Under the pieces are notes generated by a model that was not told the origin of the DNA, did no database searches, and saw only the letters and a program-made list of their open reading frames with translations. Shown piece by piece: positions 33,816-42,927 of a DNA stretch of 59,684 nucleotides. The stretch comes from Clostridia bacterium. Its GTDB lineage: Bacteria; Bacillota; Clostridia; Oscillospirales; CAG-382. The translations under genes and the position numbers were made by a program. Where the stretch lies: the NCBI GenBank assembly GCA_017447445.1, contig JAFSNK010000028.1:1-59684 (forward strand). Direction: 5' to 3'. The first letter of the stretch is position 1. Every line of letters begins with the position of its first letter.

Positions 33816-35573
33816 TCATCCGGCAAAAACCATATGTTTGCTCCTGCGTCTGAATACATATACCGCCGTCAAGACGGACAATACCGCGACGATAAGCAGA
33901 ACCGCGATATTTATACTGTTGTCACCGGTTTGCGGCCATCCTTGTGAATGATCCTTTTGAGTTTCGACCGTATATCCGTTAATGATAAGTTCTTCGTCGC
34001 CGGTCCAGTTTGAATCGTCGTAATAATACGCTGTATGATAAAATACATGCCATCCCATATCCGTAATGTTTTTGCCGAGATCAATTTTGCTCAGGCTCTC
34101 GGCGTATGCAAATGCGTAATCATTAATTTTCGTTACGCTGTCGGGAAGGGAAATACTTGTAAGGCCGCTTCCGTTAAAAGCGCTGTATCGAATCTCCGAT
34201 ACACAGTCCGGAATTGTAATGCCGGCGAGCCCGGTGCATCCGGAGAACGAAGATGATCCTATTACCGTTACGCTGCCGTCGGCGGGAATAACGCTGGTCT
34301 TGCAACCCTGAACAAGCGTTTTTGCCGCGATTTCTATAAGGCAGTTGTTCACGGATTTATATTCCTTGTTGCCCACGGCGACTTCTATTTTTTCGAGCTG
34401 CGCGCATGCCTGAAACGGGCAGGAATATATTTCCGCCACGCTTGCGGGGATGCAAACGCGTTTGACGGCGCAGCCGCGGAAAGCCCCGGAGCCGATATGT
34501 TTCAAGCCTTCCTGCAAAGTAACTTCCGTAAGATTGCTGCAATTGCCGAAGGCGTAATTGTTCAATTCTTTCAACCCGGCGGGAATTGTAATTTCGGTAA
34601 CTGCGTTATCATAGAACGCATGGTCGCCAATCGTTTCAAGGCTGTCCGGAAGATTTATCTTTGCGAGGCGGGTACAATATGCAAAAGCATATGCACCGAT
34701 ATGAGCCAGTCCCGCGGGGAGGGTAAGCTCTTCTATCTTAGCTTCGTAAAACGCCAAGTCAGCAATGAGTTTTGTCCCCGCTTTTACCGTATGTTTGCCA
34801 TCGATACCCCATTTTGCTTCAATAAGGTAGTCCCCTATATAAAGGGCGTCGTTTTCCCAATTCTTTGTATCCTCATATATACCGGTGCAGAAGAAAGCCT
34901 CGTTGCCGATACTTTTGATGTTTTCGGGCAGAATGATCCCGTTCAGGTTTTTGCATCCGTAAAACGAAGCATATGCAATCTCGGTAACGCTCGAGGGGAT
35001 ACTTACGCTTGTAAGCGACTTACAGCCTGCAAACGCCTCACGGCCGATATATTCCACGCCATCGGAGATATATACGGAGGTTATGCTGTCGTTGCCGTAA
35101 AAAGAGCCTTCCATCCATTCCGAACCGACAACGCCTTTTACGGGTTTGCCGTTATACTCTGCAGGAATGACTATCGCGGTATCTTTACAAGTGCCGATTC
35201 CGACGACTTCATACCCGTCCTCGTCTTCGTTGAGCTGGTACTTAAGTCCTTCGCTCGGCGTGTGGTCGATTGTTACGGCGCCCTTGAGTTCAAAGGTTTT
35301 TAAATAATGCCGCTTTATCATCGCGTAGTCTGCCGCGTCAATCTTACTGTTGTGATTGCAGTCGGCGATGAGCTGCTGCTCCTCGTCAAGCCTGTAAGTC
35401 TTTAAATAGTGCCTTTTGACCATCGCGTAGTCTGCCGCGTCGATCTTGCCACTGCGGTTAGCGTCGCCGAGCAGGAACGTTTTCGCCGATACGGCGAAAA
35501 ACACTGTGCATACGGCGAATACCATTGCGCATGCCAATACGAACGGCAAAATATGTTTTTTGATGTTTTGCAT
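33816..35573 (-). CDS. Surface BspA-like LRR protein with dockerin-like module and LPXTG-type anchor
   Basis: 585 residues. Signal peptide (1-30); dockerin-like EF loops LGDANRSGKIDAADYAM (about 35) and DCNHNSKIDAADYAM (about 68); BspA/LRR_5 repeats from about 130 to 520 (repeating SVSIPSSVTEIAYASFYGC, YAFAYCTRLAKINLPDSLE style units); sorting signal PQTGD followed by a hydrophobic helix and RRRSK. It is secreted and probably fixed to the wall by a sortase not in this window. Lower GC and different codon use than its neighbours suggest transfer. Such LRR proteins bind host or other cells. A dockerin on a wall-anchored protein is unusual. Confidence 0.9.
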   Translation of the reverse strand: MQNIKKHILPFVLACAMVFAVCTVFFAVSAKTFLLGDANRSGKIDAADYAMVKRHYLKTYRLDEEQQLIADCNHNSKIDAADYAMIKRHYLKTFELKGAVTIDHTPSEGLKYQLNEDEDGYEVVGIGTCKDTAIVIPAEYNGKPVKGVVGSEWMEGSFYGNDSITSVYISDGVEYIGREAFAGCKSLTSVSIPSSVTEIAYASFYGCKNLNGIILPENIKSIGNEAFFCTGIYEDTKNWENDALYIGDYLIEAKWGIDGKHTVKAGTKLIADLAFYEAKIEELTLPAGLAHIGAYAFAYCTRLAKINLPDSLETIGDHAFYDNAVTEITIPAGLKELNNYAFGNCSNLTEVTLQEGLKHIGSGAFRGCAVKRVCIPASVAEIYSCPFQACAQLEKIEVAVGNKEYKSVNNCLIEIAAKTLVQGCKTSVIPADGSVTVIGSSSFSGCTGLAGITIPDCVSEIRYSAFNGSGLTSISLPDSVTKINDYAFAYAESLSKIDLGKNITDMGWHVFYHTAYYYDDSNWTGDEELIINGYTVETQKDHSQGWPQTGDNSINIAVLLIVAVLSVLTAVYVFRRRSKHMVFAG

Positions 35574-35610
35574 GATTTTTCTCCTTTATGTAATATATTT
35601 TGCTTTTGCT

Positions 35611-35639
35611 ATTGTAACAAAATAAACGCGAACAGTCAA
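35611..35639 (-). promoter_or_regulatory. Promoter of the LRR surface protein
   Basis: Minus strand TTGACT (35634-35639), 17-bp spacer, TACAAT (35611-35616). AAAGGAG lies before the ATG at 35573. Confidence 0.75.
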
Positions 35640-35662
35640 GTTATAAAGCGCAATTTTTACAG

Positions 35663-35697
35663 TATTCTTTTTAATGTCGCTTGTGCGTAAACAGCCG
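35663..35697 (+). repeat. 35-bp direct repeat, copy 1
   Basis: TATTCTTTTTAATGTCGCTT and the following 15 bases recur at 35878-35912 with one difference (C/T at 35692/35907). The spacing is 215 bp. The interval 35698-35877 has no gene. Confidence 0.9.
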
Positions 35698-35833
35698 TCT
35701 CCGATCCCGGCGCGGAGAAGAGATCAGGGGCGAGATATTTTGCGCGAAAACGGAGCGTTGCTTTTCAAGCGTAAAGCAGTCGACGTTTTCGTGCAAGAAC
35801 AAGCGTATACAATACTTTCATATCGGGGTATGC

Positions 35834-35874
35834 AAAAAGATTATCCGGCACTTACGGTACCGGATAATCTTTTT
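35834..35874. terminator. Bidirectional terminator inside the direct-repeat interval
   Basis: A perfect 15-bp stem AAAAAGATTATCCGG / CCGGATAATCTTTTT with an 11-nt loop. It lies downstream of the minus-strand zinc peptidase gene and can serve either strand. Confidence 0.88.
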
Positions 35875-35877
35875 CTT

Positions 35878-35912
35878 TATTCTTTTTAATGTCGCTTGTG
35901 CGTAAATAGCCG
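35878..35912 (+). repeat. 35-bp direct repeat, copy 2
   Basis: Second copy, ending 3 bp before the stop codon of the zinc peptidase gene. See 35663-35697. Confidence 0.9.
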
Positions 35913-35915
35913 CTC

Positions 35916-36632
35916 CTAATCTCTTCTGGACGGGCTGAAGCGGATTATATAATAAAGCAGCGTCATTATCGAAGTGAACAGCGCGGCGACGTAGGTCAGC
36001 GCCGCGGCGGTAAGCACCTTGCCCGCGCCCTTAAGCTCGTCGCTTTCCAGCGTGCCGGACGATTCCAGCGCGCGCATCGCGCGGCGGGAGGCGTTTATCT
36101 CCACCGGGAGCGTAACGAGCTGGAACAGCGCGACGGTGGCGAAGAGGATTATCCCCGCCAGATAAAGGAAATTGCCGATCCGGTATCCCGCCTTGCCCGC
36201 GGAATAGGCGATTATCGAGCCGACTATGATAAGGATCGGTCCGAGCCAGGAGCCGAACTTGCAAACCGGGATTATCGCGGTGCGGATCTTTATGGGCGAA
36301 TACCCCTGCGCGTGCTGAACGGCGTGCCCCGCCTCGTGCGCGGCGATGCCCACGGCGGCTATGCTGTTCTCGCTGTGGACCCCCTGCGAAAGCGAAATGA
36401 TATTCGTCTGCGGGTTGTAGTTGTCGGTAAGTTCGCCGGCTATGGAACCTATCCCCACGCCGGAGACTCCGTTCACGGAAAGCACCGTCTGCGCCGCCTG
36501 CGCGCCCGTCATACCGGAACGTGAGATCACCTTGGAGTATTTTTTATAGCGCGATTTAACGAGTATCTGCGCGACAAGCCCCAGCAGGAACGCCGGGATT
36601 ATAAAAACCAGATACAGCGGATCGATAAACAT
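35916..36632 (-). CDS. Membrane zinc metallopeptidase (YugP-like, PF04298)
   Basis: 238 residues. The N-terminal membrane helix (5-25), then GVGSIAGELTDNYNPQTN (short: GELTDNYNP), the zinc motif AAHEAGHAVQHAQGY (HExxH, about residue 98-112), and three more helices (about 120-140, 150-175 and 205-230). This is the Zn_peptidase_2 family (B. subtilis YugP). Physiological substrates are unknown; membrane-protein turnover is likely. The next gene upstream is thiT, 44 bp away. Confidence 0.92.
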   Translation of the reverse strand: MFIDPLYLVFIIPAFLLGLVAQILVKSRYKKYSKVISRSGMTGAQAAQTVLSVNGVSGVGIGSIAGELTDNYNPQTNIISLSQGVHSENSIAAVGIAAHEAGHAVQHAQGYSPIKIRTAIIPVCKFGSWLGPILIIVGSIIAYSAGKAGYRIGNFLYLAGIILFATVALFQLVTLPVEINASRRAMRALESSGTLESDELKGAGKVLTAAALTYVAALFTSIMTLLYYIIRFSPSRRD

Positions 36633-36676
36633 ATCAGTTCATTCCTTTTTGATAATATATGCGGTTTTTGCTTTTT

Positions 36677-37279
36677 TTAATCGTCCTGGCGTTTCAGTTC
36701 CAGATGCTCTATCGCCGCTTTCAGCAGATAGACTGCGATTATCGCGACGATCATATTCGGCACCATATAGCTTGCGTTGTAAAGCAGGGAATACCCCACC
36801 GCCGCGCTCGGCTGGAAGGTCATTCCCCAGAACTCCTCCGCGGTGGCGAGCTTGTAGATCGTAACGCCGCTGATGAAGTGGACGATAAACCGCGCGAGCG
36901 AGCCGACTACCGTGCCTATCACAAGCCCGTGCTTCATACGGTTGAAAAAGCCGGCGACGCCGACCGCGGCGTACGCGATAACGTAATCCAGCATTACCGA
37001 GGCGAAGCCGTAGCCGATCCCGCCGCCGATAATGCATTTTACAAGCCCGAACACGGCGCCCGCCGGGACCGCCCATTTCGCGCCGCGGCGGTACGCCAGC
37101 ACTATAAGCGGCACCATTACGAGGTCGATACTGCCGCCGAGCCCGCCGATCTTAAGCTTGAAAAAGCTTAACGCGAGCGCCAGAGCGACAAGCACCGCGG
37201 CTTCGGTGAGCGCGCCGAGGAATTTTCTCGTTCCGCGCGTATCGGAGCGCTTTTCGGTTTCTTTTTCTTTGTTTTCCAT
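36677..37279 (-). CDS. thiT: Thiamine transporter S component ThiT (ECF type)
   Basis: 200 residues from ATG 37279, with GGAAAGG before it. Six membrane helices; the ThiT pattern includes LKIGGLGGSIDLVMVPLIVL near the N-terminus and the thiamine-binding aromatic/acidic region HFISGVTIY followed by YSLLYNASYMVPN. It captures thiamine for the shared ECF module (EcfA/A'/T), which is not in the window. The TPP riboswitch upstream (37353-37434) confirms the thiamine role. Confidence 0.94.
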   Translation of the reverse strand: MENKEKETEKRSDTRGTRKFLGALTEAAVLVALALALSFFKLKIGGLGGSIDLVMVPLIVLAYRRGAKWAVPAGAVFGLVKCIIGGGIGYGFASVMLDYVIAYAAVGVAGFFNRMKHGLVIGTVVGSLARFIVHFISGVTIYKLATAEEFWGMTFQPSAAVGYSLLYNASYMVPNMIVAIIAVYLLKAAIEHLELKRQDD

Positions 37280-37327
37280 TTCGTTTCCTTTCCGTTCCTG
37301 CATAGGGTAAAACGCTTAGAAAGGATC

Positions 37328-37434
37328 GCCGTGCCCAGGCGCGCACGGTTGATCTCCCTACGTCGGTATTATCCGCATCAGGTACAATGGGTATATTCTC
37401 AGCCGGCGCGAATAAATTTGCCGGCACCCCAGCG
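37328..37434 (-). promoter_or_regulatory. TPP riboswitch (THI element) upstream of thiT
   Basis: On the minus strand the conserved blocks appear in order: GGGGTGCC (37426-37433 region), GGCTGAGA, ACCC, ACCTGATGCGGATAATACC and GTAGGGA (to about 37353). A CCGTGC...GCACGG hairpin (37329-37348) follows as a likely expression platform. Binding of thiamine pyrophosphate should shut off thiT. Confidence 0.96.
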
Positions 37435-37460
37435 ATATTGGATTTTCGGCGGGCGGCGGT

Positions 37461-38222
37461 TTAATACGCGGAGGACTTTTCCTCGCGCTTTACGGTTATC
37501 TCTCCGTCGCCGTAGGTTATCCGCGCGGTAACGCGGAGCTTTAAGGTGTATTCCGATTCCGGCACCGAATAGCCGGGAACGTAGGCGGGGGTATCGAACA
37601 GCGTTACCTCGAATTCGAACCCGTAGGACAAAAGTTTATCCCCGTCCGCGGTGCAGGTGAACAGCACGTCGCCGTAAACGGTTTTGTCGGTCTGCGGCTG
37701 TTTCATAACGGCGACGAGCTCGTAAAGGTCCCCGCCGACGACCGATTCGCAGAACGCCGCGTCGTTTTTGCGGGTGTAGGAGTAGGTGTACCCCTTCGCC
37801 GCCTCCGCGCGGGAAACGGCGCCGTCGGTATCACGCCGGGGCTCCGGCGCGAAATAGGGGAACTTCGCAAGTATCTCCTCCGCTTCGCGCGGCTGGACGA
37901 ACCGTTCGCCGTCGGTAACGTTTATAACTTCTCCGTCCGAAAAATAGTTGTAAGCTTTGGAAGACATCCCGAGCCAGGTCTGGTCGAACTCCATAAAAGC
38001 GGTTTTTTCCTGCTTGTCGCAGGCAAACTGCCCGCGCAGGTAATAAACCGGAGCCGCGCTTTCCGCCGCCGCTATTTCCAGCATACATTCGCCGCCGAGC
38101 GTTTTTTGCGCCGCCCGGTTTTCTATTGCGGCGTTCAGCTCCGGCGAATGATCCCGGTTTTCGGAGCAGCCGCAAAGCAGCAGGGCGCAGACCGCGGCGC
38201 AGACGAAAGCAAGCTTTTTCAT
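37461..38222 (-). CDS. Putative lipoprotein of the Gld-type ABC operon
   Basis: 253 residues. Signal peptide with lipobox LLLCGCSEN, lipidated Cys at about residue 19. The mature part is beta-rich and Tyr/Glu-rich, as in LolA/LppX-like or DUF6612-type lipoproteins, but I do not recognise it firmly. ATGA overlap with the DUF4340 gene (38219-38222); it is the last of five genes with the ABC transporter. It possibly binds a lipid or envelope ligand. Confidence 0.72.
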   Translation of the reverse strand: MKKLAFVCAAVCALLLCGCSENRDHSPELNAAIENRAAQKTLGGECMLEIAAAESAAPVYYLRGQFACDKQEKTAFMEFDQTWLGMSSKAYNYFSDGEVINVTDGERFVQPREAEEILAKFPYFAPEPRRDTDGAVSRAEAAKGYTYSYTRKNDAAFCESVVGGDLYELVAVMKQPQTDKTVYGDVLFTCTADGDKLLSYGFEFEVTLFDTPAYVPGYSVPESEYTLKLRVTARITYGDGEITVKREEKSSAY

Positions 38223-40651
38223 CTCTGCCGCGTGATCGTTTCGCCCGCGACGTAGCGCAGCACGTTGTCGCGCACGGCGTTCACGCTCTTAACGAGGGCG
38301 TAATAGCTGCCCTCGCCGTCGATGGTGAAATAGCACTTCGTCGCCGAAACGCGGTAGAACACCAGCTCCGGCGAACGCGTCTCGGAATGTATCTTTATAC
38401 GCAGGTATTCGTTCGCCGTTTCGCCTTCCGCGGGGGTGTACTGGTCCTGCATATAAACGCTCAGCACCGACTGATAGAGATATTTGAAGCTCTTCACGTC
38501 GAAGCTCTTGCCGTTATAGGCGACGTCGGCGATATCCTTGCCGTCCTCGGTCCGGGTGAGCGTGAATTTGTATTCGCTGCCGTCGAAGGTGAACGTCATA
38601 TCCTCGATCTCGGCGATATACATCGAAAGCAGAGAGTGGTCAAGTATCTCGAAGAAGTCCCAGCCGAGCCAGGCGCGGTCGGTCTCGGTGAGCGCGGCGA
38701 TTATGTCGCCGGTATAGCTCACGATCTCGCCGTTCAGCTCCCCGGTAAAGGTGGAATAGGCGTATCTCACGCCGTTTTCGTCCGGCGCGGACATATATAT
38801 GTCGGTCTCGACGTCGTGATAGGTATAGGCGTAGTGCCGTTCCGGCTCGTCCAGCCCGTATTCCGCGAGTATCTCGCGGTTGATCTTGTGCGCGTCGCCG
38901 TTTTCGCTAATGCCGCAGCGCACCGCCTTGTCGCCGCTGAGCGCGACTACGCCCTGAAGCATATCGTTGAAGGTGGTCATATCCAGATAAGCGAAGTTCC
39001 TGCCCTCCGGGATATAATCGTCCGGCGCGACGAGGCGCCATATGCCGGAGGTCGAATCGGTGGGCTGAGCGTCCAGATCGCCGGCGTAGATCCTTATTTC
39101 GTCGAACACCGAATAGCTGTACGCGGTCTGCGGGACTTCGAAGCAGACGCGCAGATAGCGCAGCCGGTCGGCGTATTCAAACGGTATCTCGTAGCGCTTC
39201 ACCGTCTTGTCCTGCTGCGAGGGAACGGTGTCTTCGCCCACGGGGACGTAGTTCACGCCGTCGTCCGAGGCGGTAAGATATATCCTCCCCGGGAGCAGCG
39301 CGCCGTTCGCGTCGTCCCGCAGGACGCCGATGCGCACGGTGTATTTTCCGTCGGAAGAATAGCGTGCGAGCGCCGCTTCAAGGTAGGTCGGCTTGCCGTC
39401 GCTGCTGGTGAAGGCGGCGAAAACGCCGGTGTTTTCCTTCCAGCCGCCCGCGTAGGTCGAATATTCCGCCGCGCTGACCTTGTCGGTTATTATCTTGCTT
39501 ATCGCGGAGGAATCCGCCGCGGCAAGGTTATCCGCGGGGGTGAACGCCGAAAGATTCTTTACAAGCGCGCTTATGCCGTCCTTGTAATAATCCACGCGTA
39601 TGTCGCCGACGTTCAGCACCTCCTGAACGCTGCTCAGCGGCTCCACCAGCCGGGCGCTCAGAACGTCCGTGGCGGGGCTGTCCAGCGAGCCCTCCACCGT
39701 GGTGGTGGGGATATAGTAAACGAAATCCTTGCTGAGATTCTGCAGTATCTTGTTTTCGCTGTCCATAAGTCCGCCGACGTAGCGGGCGTAGTAATAAGAT
39801 CCCGCCGCCGCCTTCTTGCCGATATAGACGTTGTGCAGGAAATAGTTCCCGCTTTCGTCCTGCACGGTCATAAGAACGTATTTCCCGGTCTCGGGCGAAT
39901 CGGCGGAAAGCCCGTAATCCTCCCAGTCCTTTCCGGCGGGGAGCGAAAGCTTGCCGTAGGTCACCGGGTAGCGGCAGTTGGTGGTGAGCAGCGAGAATTT
40001 CTCCGCGTCGTAGGAGACGACAGCCGAATCGCCGAAGTAGAATTTCCCGGTCATAACGTCCTGATAGATCGAATATTCCCCGGTCTTGTTCGTCAACTTG
40101 ATCCCGGCGATCCCGCTGCGGTCGAGCGCCTTGAAGATAAAAGGCATCCCCGCGGCGGTGATGAAATCGCCGTCGGCGTCGAATCCGCTGTATGCGTGCG
40201 GCGCGATCTCCGCTTTCTCCGCGCCCTCCGCGGCGAACAGCGAGTTCGCTATTATTGCTTCGCCGTCGAAGGCGTAGCGCGTGCCGTCATAAAGCGTTTT
40301 GAAGAAATCGGAGTATGCGAAGGTATCCTTTGACTCGCCGTGGTCTATCACCACGCCGGTAAAGCCGCCGGCTTCCGTTGTCTTCACTTTTATTTTTTTG
40401 TTCGCGGCGCGGAAGGCGTTCGCCATCCGAAGTATCGCCACCCAGCCGTCGTCGTCGACGTCATAGCCCGAAAGCTCCACCGTGTGGCTGTTTTCCAGCT
40501 TCGCGACGGCGGCCTTGGTATCGTCGGTAAGCGAATAGAACGGGTCCTCTGCCAGCTCTATATCGTCCTTTTTGAAAAACGCGGTGTAGACGACGAATAT
40601 CAGTATCGCGGCGAGCGCGACCGATACGGCGGTAATTATCTGTTTCTTCAT
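38219..40651 (-). CDS. DUF4340-containing membrane-anchored protein
   Basis: 810 residues. One N-terminal helix (5-26), then a large extracytoplasmic part with DUF4340 features (SLTDDTKAAVAKLENSHTVEL near the start, repeated Y..DGISALVKNLSAFTPADN-like blocks) and a discoidin-like segment (YEIPFEYADRLRYLRVCFEV, about residues 480-500). It belongs to the GldG/DUF4340 pairs that accompany Gld-type ABC transporters. Role: probably extracytoplasmic accessory. It lies 23 bp after the gldG-like gene. Confidence 0.8.
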   Translation of the reverse strand: MKKQIITAVSVALAAILIFVVYTAFFKKDDIELAEDPFYSLTDDTKAAVAKLENSHTVELSGYDVDDDGWVAILRMANAFRAANKKIKVKTTEAGGFTGVVIDHGESKDTFAYSDFFKTLYDGTRYAFDGEAIIANSLFAAEGAEKAEIAPHAYSGFDADGDFITAAGMPFIFKALDRSGIAGIKLTNKTGEYSIYQDVMTGKFYFGDSAVVSYDAEKFSLLTTNCRYPVTYGKLSLPAGKDWEDYGLSADSPETGKYVLMTVQDESGNYFLHNVYIGKKAAAGSYYYARYVGGLMDSENKILQNLSKDFVYYIPTTTVEGSLDSPATDVLSARLVEPLSSVQEVLNVGDIRVDYYKDGISALVKNLSAFTPADNLAAADSSAISKIITDKVSAAEYSTYAGGWKENTGVFAAFTSSDGKPTYLEAALARYSSDGKYTVRIGVLRDDANGALLPGRIYLTASDDGVNYVPVGEDTVPSQQDKTVKRYEIPFEYADRLRYLRVCFEVPQTAYSYSVFDEIRIYAGDLDAQPTDSTSGIWRLVAPDDYIPEGRNFAYLDMTTFNDMLQGVVALSGDKAVRCGISENGDAHKINREILAEYGLDEPERHYAYTYHDVETDIYMSAPDENGVRYAYSTFTGELNGEIVSYTGDIIAALTETDRAWLGWDFFEILDHSLLSMYIAEIEDMTFTFDGSEYKFTLTRTEDGKDIADVAYNGKSFDVKSFKYLYQSVLSVYMQDQYTPAEGETANEYLRIKIHSETRSPELVFYRVSATKCYFTIDGEGSYYALVKSVNAVRDNVLRYVAGETITRQR

Positions 40652-40674
40652 TTCTTAAACCCTTTTTAAGAATA

Positions 40675-42201
40675 TCACAAATGCCTGCGGCGGAAGAACA
40701 TCACTATGCCGAGTATGAGCACCACGCCGGGCAGTATAGTGCAGATAAGCCAGGTAAGCGTTTTGGCGGTGCCGGTTTCGATATCCAGCGCCGCGGAAGC
40801 GAACTGCTTGGATTTTATATCCGGCGAGACTCTGTCGGAGGCGAATATGCGCGCCGCGGCGAGCAGCACCCTGCGGTTCCCGCGCGAGGACGATTCGGCA
40901 AGGTTGCCGTCGGACGCGAACTGCGTGCTGCCGATAAGCATCACGTAGGCGAACCGGGCGACGTTGTTGTCGCCGTAGCCCGAGCGCGTCGAAAGCAGAG
41001 CCAAAGGCATTTCGCCCTTCGAGCCCTCCTTGCCCTGCTTGGCGGAAACGGCGGTGTCGTAGGAGGCGAGCACCGTTTCGACCGAGAAATTATCCTGCGT
41101 GAGCCCGGGCTTTATATAAAGCTCCGCTGCTTCCGGGACGGCGGTGGTTATAAGCCCGCCCATATCCGAAACGGTTTTATATATCTGGTAGGAAGCCAGC
41201 TTGTTCGCGGAATCGGAATCCACCTCGGGGTATTTGGCGTTTAGGTTTTCCGGCTTGCCGTCGAGCGAATGCACCTCGTCGGTAACGCGGTAAAGCGGCT
41301 TGTAGTTTATCCCCCAGCCGTCGTTCAGCAGCGCCTGAAGCGCCGGAAGCTCCGGCGTGGCGGAATCGACGAACACGACGAAGGATTTGTAGTTTGCGAG
41401 GTAAACCGTTAACTTATCTATCTCCGCGTAGGAAAAATCGGTCTGCGGGTCGCCGCAGATTATAATTTCGGTGCTCGCGTCTATCTCGTCCTGCGCCAGA
41501 TTCACGGTGTCGAGCGCGAAGCCCGCGCCGGCGTAGAGGTTCAGAAGCCCCTGCGAATACTGTTCCCCGTGCCCGGTGGTAAACAGTATCTTCTGCGGCT
41601 GAGATATCGAGCTTTGCAGCATCGCCGTGGTAAGGCGGTATTCGCCGTTGAAGGAGTAATACTGCCCGCTTTCGGTCGTTTCGAAGAACGCCTGGATGTT
41701 CAGCACGCGGTAGTGGTATCTGCCTTTTACTATAACGCTTCCGGCGTTCAGCTTCGTGGCGGATTCCTGCAGTATCTTTTGTTCAAAAGCCGGGTCGCTG
41801 TCAAGCTCCTTGTATTCCACGCGAACGGTGCCCAGCTCGCCCGAGCCGTCGAAAACGCGGGCGTAGTTTTCGGCAAGGTCGCGTATTATCCCGGTAAGGT
41901 TTATGCCGTTGTAGTTGTAATCCTTTAAGTCAAATCTGTCACGCGCGGACATAAAGTATATCGTAATATCAAGGTCTTTTCCGAGCGCGCTCAGCAGGCG
42001 CATCGATTCGTCGCCTATGGAGGTGAAATCCTCCGGAGTGAGGTCCACCGTGAGGTCGCCGGAGAGGGAGAGCGAGGAGAACAGCAGGTTCAGCGCGATT
42101 ATCAGCGCGATAAAGACCGCGGTGAGCACCACCGAAAGCGAGCCGTATTTATACCTGCGTTTGTCGCGCAGGGAAGCGTTCGTTCCGTTGTTTTTGTTCA
42201 T
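40675..42201 (-). CDS. GldG-family auxiliary protein of an ABC transporter
   Basis: 508 residues. An N-terminal helix (about 24-45), then the GldG/ABC_transp_aux domain: DLTPEDFTSIGDESMRLL, LDITIYFM, KILFTTGHGEQYSQGLLNLY, EIIICGDPQTDFSYAEIDKL and YKSFVVFVDSATPELPAL. A C-terminal helix with FFRRRHL is present (about 480-505). In gliding Bacteroidetes GldA/F/G form a transporter; in Firmicutes homologues have no known cargo. It follows the permease by 18 bp. Confidence 0.88.
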   Translation of the reverse strand: MNKNNGTNASLRDKRRYKYGSLSVVLTAVFIALIIALNLLFSSLSLSGDLTVDLTPEDFTSIGDESMRLLSALGKDLDITIYFMSARDRFDLKDYNYNGINLTGIIRDLAENYARVFDGSGELGTVRVEYKELDSDPAFEQKILQESATKLNAGSVIVKGRYHYRVLNIQAFFETTESGQYYSFNGEYRLTTAMLQSSISQPQKILFTTGHGEQYSQGLLNLYAGAGFALDTVNLAQDEIDASTEIIICGDPQTDFSYAEIDKLTVYLANYKSFVVFVDSATPELPALQALLNDGWGINYKPLYRVTDEVHSLDGKPENLNAKYPEVDSDSANKLASYQIYKTVSDMGGLITTAVPEAAELYIKPGLTQDNFSVETVLASYDTAVSAKQGKEGSKGEMPLALLSTRSGYGDNNVARFAYVMLIGSTQFASDGNLAESSSRGNRRVLLAAARIFASDRVSPDIKSKQFASAALDIETGTAKTLTWLICTILPGVVLILGIVMFFRRRHL

Positions 42202-42219
42202 AACGACGTTCCTCCTTTC

Positions 42220-42927
42220 TTAAGCCCAACGGCGTTTTTCGATAACGCGGTCGGTGAGAAACAGGAATATCGCCGCCAGACTCACGTAATAGATAATGGC
42301 GGAAACGTCCAGCATCTGGTTAGTAAAGGGAGTGAACCTGTCGATAACGGAGAACCATTTGAGCACGGTGCGCAGCCCCGTCGTTTCGACCTTTCCGGCG
42401 ACGAGACTTATTAAAAGCATCGCGGCGTTCACGCCTATCGCCGAAACGGCGGCGATAAGCTGGTTTTCGGTGAGCGACGAAAGGAACACGCCTATCGCAA
42501 TGAACGCCGCGCCGAGCAGGAACACGCCGATGACGTTCATAAGTATGGATACCGTGTTCGGATTGCCGTATACGTGCAGCAGCACGAAATTAAAGCTGTT
42601 TACCGCGAGCGTTACGGCGAACACCGTGAGCGCCGCGAGATATTTGCCCATAACTATGCCGAAGACCGAGACCGGGCTGGTGAGCAGTATCTGGTCGGTG
42701 CGGCTCTTGCGGTCCTCGGAGAACAGCTTCATCGTCAGCAGGGGAAGCAGCACGGCGAAGATGACCATCATCCACACGAAATACTGCCCCACGCTGGAAA
42801 CCGATTGCTCCAGCAGAGTGCATTCCGCGAAAGCGAGCCCCGAAACGATAAGGAACACGCCGCAGAAGATATATCCGATCGGCGTCAGAAAATACGATTT
42901 GAGTTCGCGCACGTAGATCGCTGTCAT
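42220..42927 (-). CDS. ABC transporter permease (GldF/ABC-2 type)
   Basis: 235 residues with six membrane helices, ABC-2 type. The N-terminal YVRELKSYFLTPIGYIF is typical of GldF/NosY-like permeases, as is ILLTSPVSVFGIVMGKYLAAL (about 85-105). It works with the ATPase encoded upstream (4-bp overlap). Confidence 0.9.
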   Translation of the reverse strand: MTAIYVRELKSYFLTPIGYIFCGVFLIVSGLAFAECTLLEQSVSSVGQYFVWMMVIFAVLLPLLTMKLFSEDRKSRTDQILLTSPVSVFGIVMGKYLAALTVFAVTLAVNSFNFVLLHVYGNPNTVSILMNVIGVFLLGAAFIAIGVFLSSLTENQLIAAVSAIGVNAAMLLISLVAGKVETTGLRTVLKWFSVIDRFTPFTNQMLDVSAIIYYVSLAAIFLFLTDRVIEKRRWA

